The position numbers were made by a program, and so were the translations under genes. The notes under the pieces were generated by a model, which saw only the letters and a program-made list of their open reading frames with translations, was not told the origin of the DNA and searched no databases. From contig NC_037593.1 of the NCBI RefSeq assembly GCF_003073045.1, positions 4,889,525-4,953,524 of the forward strand: a stretch of 64,000 bases of DNA, in the 5' to 3' direction. The DNA is from Pomacea canaliculata. Its lineage: Eukaryota > Mollusca > Gastropoda > Architaenioglossa > Ampullariidae. Position 1 is the stretch's first letter. The number at the start of each line of letters is the position of its first letter. This document shows positions 10,601 to 20,900 of this stretch, in pieces.

Positions 10601-13391
10601 GTTTGTAGTATTGGTTTAAGGGATGCTCAAAGTTGAGAAACTCAAACTGTGGATTTCGGGCCTGCTTTGCCTTCACCATTATCTCCATCTGAATACCATG
10701 CTTTGCAATGAAAGTTGCTGTTTTCTCTATTCGAGTATGTTCCTTTTCCGTTTGTGGCTGAAAAGATAAAAAAAGCTATCTTTTAAATAAAGCAAAGTGT
10801 GTACATTAGATAAATAAAAAACTAGACAGTATCTGGCCACTGATTTATAAAGCCTTTAAATCTCTCTCTCACTCTGAATTTCCCAGATGACAAAATCGTT
10901 TTGCAACAGTGATACTCCTTAAGTCATTTCAAATGAATAAGAAGGAAAAGAAGTTCAGGCATCGTCCCTGTTAGAGCTGAGAATTAAGATATAAGTAAAC
11001 ATTATTTAGTTAATAACCTATCATGACTTACCACTTCTACATCTGAAGGTATTCTTAGTTCTTCTGCAGGAACAAACTTTTTTTCTTCTTCAGCAGGCTG
11101 CTCATCTGCAATTAGATTTGTGGTCAATGTGTAGTCATTTAATGCCTGTGGATGTCAAATTAAATATCAACCTCTTAATGCTGGAAAAGTTTGTAAAGCC
11201 TTTCTCAGAAACCCCTTAGCTTTTACGTTCTTTTTAACTTGCTCTTTCCTTTTACTTTTTTTTTTTAATTTATAAAAAGTCAGCATTACTATTAACCTAT
11301 CAGACACTCTATTGTAAGGACTGGACAGCCGACTCCTTATTTAAAAAAAAAAAAAATAGCTAAACATTAATTTTGTTTCCTCTCCCTTCAAGAATCATTC
11401 AATATTTCAATCCTCATGAAAATAAGCTTCTAAGATAAAATTTGCTTAGTTTAAATCTGTTGGTGTAACTCCACCTGGAAACTCCCTGGGTAGCCTGCTG
11501 GTCCCAAGCCCAGATGAAGGAGGGTTAGGCATGGGGCTAGCAACCCCACCCTGTAAAACAACCCATGCTACAGAAATGCAACAAAAGTTTGCATGGTGTA
11601 GTTGTGGCCCTATGCTCCACTGGAAGTGAATAGGAAGAAGAAGAAATTTGCTGGTGTATTTCGTGAAAACAGTCTGATGATCACAGCAATGTTGAAAACA
11701 TATTTTCTTGTTCTCTCAACTCTAGCACACAATAATTAAAAAGATAAATCAATCTTACATGTTTCTGTTCCTTCTCCAGAAACTGGCTGATCATAGCTGA
11801 AGCCAACTGCTTTGTAACCTTCTTGCAAGGATTCATAATAGCGCTTCCATTCCTCTTCTGCAATGAAATATTAAGTCCACTTTGTCCACCATTTCAAACA
11901 CTGACACTTTTCTGTATATCAAAACTTAATGAAAGCAGCCTAATCTCATCCTATTTACAAATAATGTTATACTTTTTTCTCTTGTCTATCCTTTATAAAA
12001 CAAGTTACAGTGTATAGCTGCATCACATTTTTTTTTATTACTGCTTCTCTATGAATGGCAGATGCTAAGTTAATGCTTATCTTGCTTGCTTGTCTTGCTA
12101 ACCCTGACATATTTTAAAACCTGTTAATATTACTTGCTTTTTACACAGTCTTACCTTCATACATATTCTTTTCCTGAATATCAGTGTGCAGTTCGAAGTA
12201 GCGCTCTTCATCACAAGCTGCCTCAATAGCCTTCTCCTCTTCACTGAGCTCCACTGGGAAGCCTTTGACCACGTCAGCATCATGCTTGGTCAGGTCATAC
12301 AGGTGCCCTCTTCCGTCATATCTACAGCACACACAAATCAAGGAGACAAGTCACTACCATCCTTCACAACTTTTAGCATGTAAAGCTGAAATAAGGAATT
12401 AGCAAGTTTACTTTGTTTAGGTCACCAAAAAGGAAATGTTTGTAAAAATGTCAGCTGTGTTTTTAAATAAGCACAAGCTACATTTGCAATAATCCCTGAT
12501 ATTAAAAAACCAGCAAAACACTTTATCAACATATTTTCTGGTGAATGACCACCCTTTAAGTATTTTTTATGGCATTACTATGGCACTTGGGCGTCTGCGT
12601 GTTTCCTACATGTGTGAAAGATGATGAAACATCCAAATAAAATGCAAATACAAATCTTTCATAAATCCCTGACATGTCATACCAATCATTGGTGAGTGGG
12701 CCTTCCATAGCAGACACAACCTGAAATGAAAGCATTCCAAAAAGATCTGCCTTACAATTGTGTAGGGTCTCTGATTTATAAAGACACCCTTAAATTGCAA
12801 AACATGGCCAGGGTTCTGATGATGTGGTAGGCCCTGGAAGTCATTCTGGATTCAAACGATCCAGACGGCCACTTGATGCTGAGGTTTCTGTCTGCAACCA
12901 GCCTTGAGTCTTAGATGGATGGTATTTATCTCAGGGCTTTGTGATGTTTTCCATGATTCCTAAGGCTCCTCCCCATCTTGTTGCGGCGTAAGGGCATTAG
13001 GTGACAAGAAAGTCTAAATTTTGTCTATGTACATGGAAATGTATATGCCCTTTCATTCTCCTATGGACGAATTACATCAGCGTAATTTCAACAAATCTGA
13101 AAGAGAATGAGTGTTATCACGACCCGAGTGTTTATTTTGCGCGAACGAAAATTCGATGGTGGCTACACCAAAAGCAAGGTGCGAGCTTTTGAAAACCGAC
13201 CTGTCGATCATGAGTCTCTCATCTCCCATCCATGGAATAAGGTGCTTTCCTTCGTCGATCTCCTTCGCCTTCTCATCATCCCTAAACAATTTACAGGCAT
13301 ATCCGAACATGAAGAGATCCTCTGTTTCATTCTTTTGTATTATTTCTCGATCAGAAGCGGTCGAATCACTCCACCACAAAGACGTCGCCAT
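4611..13391 (-). CDS. SFSWAP: SFSWAP, splicing factor suppressor of white-apricot homologue, 15 exons, 997 aa
   Basis: Exons are 13391-13201, 12321-12155, 11857-11759, 11105-11032, 10757-10529, 9674-9601, 9369-9284, 8921-8664, 8206-8008, 7839-7650, 7427-7257, 6922-6743, 6551-6347, 6217-5966 and 5229-4611. All junctions are GT-AG and in phase; the total is 2994 nt including the stop, against 951 aa in human. The N-terminal DRY_EERY domain (about 30-150) has [40 protein letters not shown] and [13 protein letters not shown]. Two SURP (SWAP) RNA-binding modules lie at about 185-245 and 400-459. From about 640 the protein is an RS and KD/KE-rich tail. SFSWAP regulates alternative splicing in the nucleus; SURP domains bind splicing proteins such as SF1. 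The ending [11 protein letters not shown] replaces the C-terminal block known from vertebrates. The start ATG (AAGATGGCGAC) is the first in frame before FGYACKLF. Confidence 0.95.
11465..11645 (+). repeat. Dispersed retroelement-derived repeat in SFSWAP intron 3
   Basis: The stretch has CTGGTCCCAAGCCCAGATGA, GGGTTAGGCATGGGGCTAGC, AACCCCACCCTGTAAAAC and a GAAGAAGAAG end. I recognise this wording from high-copy sequences linked to LINE-type elements in many invertebrate genomes, but I cannot name the family. The borders are approximate. It lies wholly inside the intron between SFSWAP exons 3 and 4. Confidence 0.55.
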
Positions 13392-13588
13392 CTTGGTTTT
13401 AATCTTTCAGAACGTCACGTCGAGCTAGCATTTTCAGAGATAAAAAAATCCTTTAAAAAAGTTATAAATATTGAATGAAACTAAAATTTGAGAGTTTTTT
13501 ATCGTTTAATTTAATACTTATTTCGTGACCTCAAGGGCTCGAGTTTCTTCATGGTTTTTTGTGCACAAGGGGAGATAATTTGTACACA
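13392..13588. promoter_or_regulatory. Shared divergent promoter of SFSWAP and TMEM199
   Basis: Only 197 bp separate the two start codons, so both 5' UTRs and the promoter must fit here or overlap the neighbouring gene. It carries AACGTCACGTCGAG (13411-13424, a CRE-like half site). The SFSWAP start codon lies in AAGATGGCGAC, a YY1-type motif common at animal initiators. No TATA box is placed consistently for either gene. Promoter function is inferred from the layout. Confidence 0.65.
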
Positions 13589-16120
13589 ATGGAAGGCATT
13601 GAGAAGGCGGTTCCTTCCGTGGAACTTACAGAAAAACTCCAGCGTCTTTTCAAAGAAGCTGAGAAAAGTATAAAATTAGACGAAAAAACAAAAAAAGAAC
13701 TAAAATATTATTTACACGCGAAAACTGGCGCTCCTGTCTCTTTTCGAGTTATCCGCAGTGTCCTTTCTGCATTGAATGATGAGGGTATACTTTCTTCACT
13801 ACTTATCACGAACTAATATCCTATATACGACTGTGCTATTTACAGCTAGTACTATCGTCGATATTCTTTGAGGCTTTATAAATCTGTGATAGCTACTGTT
13901 CTAATCTGACAGTCTTTTGAGTCTGGATTTTATTGTATGAGTGAATTTGAAGATACTTCCGTTAATGCAATTGATACTGTTTTAAGATACTTATAAAGAT
14001 ATAATAATTATCAACACACAGATTAGCAAGACATGATTTACGATGATTACTTTAACATGCAAAGAATTTGCTTTGCAACAAAAATGGATTTTAATTGTAA
14101 AGATATTAGGAAGGCAGCTGGAATTCTTATTCCCATGCATCTTTTGTCTACACCTGTGACTACACTCTTCCAATTTTATTCAATATTATTTTACATTCAC
14201 GCAGGAAAAAATATCTATCTTCATGAGATGCTTGCTGACAGTGATCTTGTTTTACCAGGTGTTAAGCTTCCGCCCAGAGTAAGTGACCTTAAATTAAATA
14301 GCCTGGATTTTTTATGTCTTTATAGTATGACTCTAATGAATCAATAATAAAATTTGTTAATATCAATTTGTCCTTAAACATGAAAATATTTCATCTTTCA
14401 GATATAGGTGTAATACCGATAGATCCAAATGCAAACAATTATGACATAATTTTTTGGCTATTTTTCTCCCTTTTCTAGGATCCAGAACTTGAAGCAAGAA
14501 TTCAAAGACTGAAAGCACTGGAAGCTAACCGTGAATATCAAAGAATGACACAAAATGTTGATGTCAGTGTAAGTAAAAAATAAAAAGCTTTAAATAAGTT
14601 TGTAATAATAGCATATTAATCTAAAGGCTAATTTGATGACCATAAAGATATAAAGGGCATGTTATGAGTAAGTTCAAAGCACCAATAGGTGCATTTATAA
14701 TGGGCATGAAGATTTGTAGTTTGTTACAACTCTGGCTTTGTTTTCTTTTCTAGAGACATGAAGAAATAACCTTCAGGGAGGATGGTATGTTAATATATTT
14801 TGCAGCTTTAACCCTCTTATCCAAACTATACAAGTTAACTAGAAAATCCAGATGATTGTTTTATTTAATAGTAATAGTATGTTTTTTGGCAGTGATTGCC
14901 TGTCAGTTTTCTTGCCTGTAAGAATATAAATTAACACTGGTTAATTCTTATTATGTATGATTAGAATGTTTTCTGTTACATTTGCATTTTACACTGGGTT
15001 TAATCAAGTCCGCATGGCAAATGTATTGAAAAAAATCTTAACTGCCAGCTGGAAAGTCCATGTTAATAGAAGGTCTTGCTGTTTGGTTGCTAAATCAAAC
15101 AACTTTATTCCAGAGGGCAATTAATAAGCGTGCTATAAGGAAGCAGTCAAGAACCACACAGCAAATCGATAATGCCATCACACACTCATACTCCCCACAC
15201 CAGAAGGACCCCCATACAATCATCAGTCAGGCGCATATGTATATAATTACAACTAATTCACACCCAGTAGTGTTCAGAAATCCTACTGCTGAAATAACAA
15301 AGGACAGCCTCCAATCTACTAACAATGCAAGTTCGTGGTCTAACTGGCAGAATAAATCTGACCAAGTGAAAAAAACATTTAAAATGAACGTGAATTTATA
15401 GGCGTTTGAATTCATGCATGGTTTGTTGAAGGGAAGCAAACTGGTTGATCTCCCTATAACAAGCCAAGTTATGACCTGATTTTGTTGGATTTTAGCTAGT
15501 CTTAATAGGGAGGCTTTACTATAGGCAATTTGCAGGCAATATAGTCGTACTTAATAAATAGCTCAGACACAAACTCTTTGTAGGACATATATTTTGTGTT
15601 TGTCCATGTACATATTAACATTGTGTTTTTTTGTCTTTTAAATAACATTTTTGCTGTATTTGTAGTTAAAAGTATGAACCGGCAGCTGATTGCAGTTTTC
15701 AACTTCTTGGTTACTGTGGGAGGAGCCTTTGCCTTTGGATACAAAGGTGTTGAAGTTGCATTTGGCAGCAAGATGTTTCCTTTGGTAATATGTCAGTCTT
15801 TAAATCTGATGTTTTTCCTGAGACTATGTGTAGATTAACAAAATTATTTCCTTGCAAATTTAAAACAATTCTTACACCAGATAGTTACAGCGATGTTGAG
15901 GTCTTAAAAATTTGTTAAACCTATACAAACAAAAAAAATTGCTTACGCATTAAAAGTTCGGGAGGACCCCTTCATTTTCGTCATGAAATGGCGAAGAACA
16001 GGGATTAAAATTTACCCCAAAGATTTTAGTCTGCTGCAGCAAATGATGTGTGGTCTTCTCCTTGGAACTGTGGTGTTCTTTGCGGACCTCTACTTTCTTA
16101 TCAAGTTTAACCCTGTGTAG
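13589..16120 (+). CDS. TMEM199: TMEM199 / VMA12 homologue, V-ATPase assembly factor, 6 exons, 196 aa
   Basis: Exons are 13589-13784, 14205-14278, 14479-14568, 14754-14784, 15666-15784 and 16040-16120. They are in phase and close on TAG, giving 196 aa (human 208). The cytosolic part carries the family pattern: VSFRVIRSVLSALNDEGKNI, YLHEMLADSDLVLPGVKLPP and RDPELEARIQRLKALEANRE. Two membrane segments follow at about 137-156 (AVFNFLVTVGGAFAFGY) and 171-191 (MMCGLLLGTVVFFADLYFLI). Vma12/TMEM199 is an ER membrane protein that helps assemble the V0 sector of the V-ATPase, and human defects disturb Golgi glycosylation. The start at 13589 is the first ATG in this frame. Exon 4 is only 31 nt, so automated predictors may miss it. 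The gene is divergent from SFSWAP and convergent with RPUSD4. Confidence 0.93.
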
Positions 16121-16370
16121 CAGGCAGAGAGTTCCACAGCAGTGCATTTCTACTATGTGCATAGTTCTGAAAATAGATGTGCTGAAGTGTGCTCATCAAA
16201 GAAAATTCCAGGCAGGAAATGGGCTAAAAGACGAGCAAATTTTTCACCTGGAGCAATTTAATCTGTTGCATATGTACTTAGATTTAAGAACAAAATTTTG
16301 TGTAGATGATATTTGCAGCATAAGTTCTACCAGAGAACAAACCAAGACAGAGGTGATGAAGATGCTTAAA

Positions 16371-16376
16371 AATAAA
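16371..16376 (+). terminator. TMEM199 poly(A) signal candidate
   Basis: AATAAA lies 250 bp after the TMEM199 stop codon. A second AATAAA at 16600-16605 is an alternative just before the hAT-type insertion, so both would leave the element outside the transcript. Confidence 0.45.
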
Positions 16377-16659
16377 AGGAAAAAAAAGTGATTGCACTCA
16401 GAGATCTGATCCTTGCAGATAAAAAGACGAGAAATCATTCCATTGTTCAAGAACTTAGAGTTAATGTTTTTGAAAATATTTAAACAATGCATTAACCCTT
16501 TCTTGCTTCAGATTATTATACTTAATCACAATAACCTCTCATAATCATTTAAAAATAAGTTAAATTACCATTTACAATGTACTGTGTGCATGTGTCTGAA
16601 ATAAAAGTAACCCATGCTTATAGTAAGCAAGGTAAACAAAATGTACCCTCAGTGTGCAT

Positions 16660-17555
16660 CAGGGGTGGGGATTGTCTGCAAAATTATTTTATATGGCCAA
16701 GCCAGGCAACTGCAGGCAAGACTTGAAGTTCAGCAAATCATACAATGTAAATTCATTAAACATAAACCATAATAATAATGTAAATTTTGAGGGATAAGCA
16801 AAGAATGTCCACTATGGGATGGACAGGATGCATACGAATATATGATGGGACAGACATGTTTCATGTGAGCTGCCTGCAGCCTACTTGGATAACTTTGCAG
16901 AATTATATGTGCATGTGACCTTCACCCCAAGATGATGGTAGACTACTTCCAGTTTGATGTCAGGTTCTTATTGTATGTAGTGTTTTTCGACTGTGTTGGT
17001 TCTTACAATTAACAAATGATTGTCTACATGGCGGTGTACCTCAGTGTATATAATATGCAGTTGAAAAAGATATCACTTGCAAAAATTCTTTCAGGATTAT
17101 TTGTGCGTGTGTAAGCTTGTGTGTGTAGCATGTATTTAGAATGCCATGAACTTTTCCGTGAGGGGGAAGTACGTGTGTACCGAACAGTTATGATTATTAA
17201 TGTATTTCACTGCACAACTACCAACAGAAAACTGTGCATTAGGAAAAACAATCCTTTATTACTATATACTCTGTTCTCTATAGACACTTGTTAATTATAA
17301 ACATATATTTCATGAACACCAAACAGTTGTTTTGCCATGTTTTTCACAGGAGCAGAGCATATTTTTTGCACACATAATTATGAATTGGATTGTGGTGATT
17401 TGGAGGACAGCAAGCAGGATGGGACTGTGCATGTTACAAAATTGTTAACACTGGAAAATATTAGCAGGTTGAGTTTTAAGTAATTTCTTATGGCCTGCAG
17501 GAGATGTTATAAATATCAATATGGTCCTTGCAGGTGAAAAGGTTCCCCACCCCTG
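16660..17555. mobile_element. hAT-type non-autonomous DNA transposon
   Basis: The left end reads CAGGGGTGGGGATTGTC. The right end read on the other strand is CAGGGGTGGGGAACCTTTTC. These match the terminal inverted repeats of hAT elements. The flanks are GTGTGCAT (16652-16659) and CTGTACAT (17556-17563), an 8 bp target duplication with two differences, which is the hAT length. The 896 bp interior has no long open frame, so it depends on a transposase elsewhere. It fills most of the gap between the convergent TMEM199 and RPUSD4 genes. Confidence 0.8.
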
Positions 17556-17920
17556 CTGTACATCAAGCCAGTGACCTCAAAGAATGTGACATTTCTCAAA
17601 ATCTTTAATGATCTCTAAAGATTGATAATGTTGGAACATAATGCAGCCTTGACTGGGATAGAGTTTGCACCAGACAAGTCGATGCTGTTGAAGCCAACAA
17701 GAAGAGAACTGGAGTGAAGAACGGATGCTTTTTTCCCAGCTTTACTATAGTTGCAAATAATTTTCAAAGCATAATACAAAAATGTTCTTTCCTTCCCATC
17801 CTACTTCCCTCGCTTAGGATGTAACAGCACCACTGCAGAATAATGTTTGTTCACAGATATGGAAAAGCACTTTTACAATAACAGCACTTAACAATTACTA
17901 TGAGATTTGAATCCTTTATC

Positions 17921-20900
17921 TTAATTGTGTGGAATTTTTATTTTCAAAGTTGCAAGATTCTTTAGAAAGTACTTTGGCACTTTGGCTTTAATGAAGACAT
18001 TTTTATCACCCCGCCATTCTGGTAGTACCAGTGCCTTAGCATGAAGGTGCATAGGCAGATACCGAACCTGGGCTTGACGAAGATTCAGCTTTTGGAGAGC
18101 TTCCGGAAACAATTTCTGATAAAGCAGTGAAACATAAGTGATCATTGTTTCCTGGTCATGATTAATCTTTAATCTTGTCAGTTTGAATATGACAGTCTTT
18201 TGTCAGAGTTATAAGGAAATAGTATGTTAGGTAACTGTTGCATACATTTAAATATCTGCAATAATGGAAGTGACTTCTTTCAGTAATGAGCAAAATAAAA
18301 TTTACCTTCAATTACTCCAGAAATTACATGATTTTTTTTCCATTTATTCTGTACTCATCCCACATTAGTTATCCTTATGAATCCTTCTCTACAGTCTGCA
18401 TCTAAAACATCTAAAAGTGCTTGTAACTCACCTGAGGTGCCAAACGATCAAAGTGCGAATATTTATGGTCTCCCAGCACAGGACTATTCATCCCCTGTGC
18501 CAGGTGAGCTCTTATCTGATGCTGAAATCCAGTCTGTGGTATACATTCAACCAGTGCCATGCTGTCTCTATGTGCCAAAACTTTGTACTGTGTGACAGCT
18601 CTTGAGCTCTTATCATCATCACGAAGAGTTTTCATTTTCTCACCCACAACCCTTTTTTCAGGCTTGATAACTGTCTACAAAAGAAAGAATGAAATAACAT
18701 TTGATAAATATTGTTCTGATTATGTTAGTGATAAATTTTATTTTAACAGCAGAAAAAAAGAGACTTATTACAATTTGTCAAAGGAGAAGATTTTAAAGGT
18801 TTAATTAAAAACACACATAAACACTGCCTTTAAGGAGGGGGGGGGGAAATTGGTGTTTTACGCCGTGTCAGCAACTAAGGCTATATTACGGCAAGCAGCC
18901 AGCCCTGTATGCCTTTAAGGACTCAACCTAGGTTAAATATTTCTGAAGCTACTTTGCATGGGTCATTAAAAAATTTGAGCAAATTTATGTGCTTAAAGTT
19001 AAAAAAAAAAAAAAAAAAAAGTGGTGAGACAATAACCAGAATCCTAGCTATGCCAAAAATTCTGTTGCCAACAGAAAGCTGTACAGCATCAAATGACAGT
19101 TCATTGCACTTCTCTCTTCTTGGACTTGAGCATCAGGAGAAACCTGCCGATTTTATAACTTACAGTCTTCTATTAGTGACACGGCACTTTTTGTCTTGTG
19201 CAAGACTTAATCTAGTGTCCTTTCGCATACATTAGCCACTACTTTTTATGACATAAAGGTCTTCAAATCTGTGACAATATGTTAGGACAAATGCTTACCT
19301 TGTCAAAGCTACACTAACAGCTAATGTGAAAGATGATAATACATGTTAATTATGCATATGCATGTTAGGACATTTTATCTTTGTGGGTGCAAAGGTGTGA
19401 ATGTCAACTTCTAAATGTTTGTACCTTATCAACAACTAGGGATTATTGCCTCAATTTGAAGGAAACTATAAAGGAGATAAACACTATTAGAAACATTTCC
19501 ATTTTGTGCAAGTCTTTAAAATCTCCAGTATGTAAAGGATACAAAATTTCAAAACAAAAGAACAGCAGCATCTAGATAACCTTGACATAATAAAAAAAAA
19601 ATTGGGGGTAGGATCACTTCATCAATATATACTATAAGAAAAATGCTAAATATTGAAACAGGATGTAAATATGAACTTGAGTTAGAAGTGAAAATTGGTA
19701 CAATGGTCGAGCCAGCAACTAAGGCTATATCACGGCCAGGTAGCCAACCCTGTAAAAGGATGCTACATGCAGAGAAAGAACAGTGCAACAGTGGGAAAAT
19801 GATGCAACCTTAACTAATATAAATACAAGAAATGATTCAGAAAATGTATCAAGCATGATTGGAAGCTATTAAATATCTAACATCTCCATGCTGGAAAAGG
19901 TAGAAAAACTTAAGCATGTCAGAAGTGGTGTAAGGGTGATCCCAAGAAATTCAGTATTTAAAATGTTTCAGTCTGAAACACATGCACAATGTGTACAACT
20001 TGCAGAGTTATGTGATAAACACATGCCAGGTTTCCCACCCTTTATTGGACATGCTAATAAATGTTAATTTAAAACAATTTTGCAGTGGCTTCCTGAACTT
20101 AAATTTTGTCTCAGCAACTGTGTCACAAAGCATCACAGACTGCAAAAGTAATTTAGTACTTAAGCTTGTTTGCGATCACTGAGTACTATTGGCCAAGCAC
20201 ATAAGTACTATAAGCTTTGTATGCAAACATTATACTATGGTAATGTTTGGTCATGCCTGAAAAGCAGATCCCCTTGTGGATGAGGATTTCTAGAATCATG
20301 GTTCATGGCAGGTATGAGTAGTTTTGACAGCTTTGCTAATGTTTCAGAATGTCATACCTGAATAGCAAACATTTGTTAACATTCTGCTGTTCACTTTAAT
20401 AAGCAGTATTAATTAGCATTATGTGTACCAACCTTGTAAACGTCATTGATTTTTTGCCTTGCAAGTGGTACATCAATGACACCTGTAATACAAATTTAAA
20501 ATCTATTATGTTCAGAAATCAACTTCTAAAAAAATGGAAGGAGCTTTTCCTTGCCAGTCTAGACTGTATATACATACTGTAATAATTTAATGTGGTTTCA
20601 GGCCAGATATAAACAGTAAATATTAGAAGAGTGAATGTTAATCTTACACAGAATTATAAATTTGATGAGGACAGCTGTTAACAGTCAAGAACAATGGATG
20701 AAAGTACCAAAAAGGTAAAGAAATGCACAAACCTTCATGAGGCTGTGGCAAACCCTTGGTAATTGTCCAGTAAATCTTTTTCACCTCGCGTCTCCGGAAC
20801 ATGCCCAGCAACTGCCAAGAAACCTCAGCAGACCTGTATAATAGGAGATACAGAGTACTCAATAAGCTCAGCAGACTTATAGAATACGAAACATCTTTAT

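Noticed and set aside
13107-13478. Plus-strand frames of 105-123 codons overlapping the SFSWAP start
   Set aside because: They are antisense to SFSWAP exon 1; the minus-strand reading is conserved.
15060-15401. 113-codon plus-strand frame between TMEM199 exons 4 and 5
   Set aside because: Splice phase joins exon 4 directly to exon 5; the frame has no known relatives and stops in the intron.
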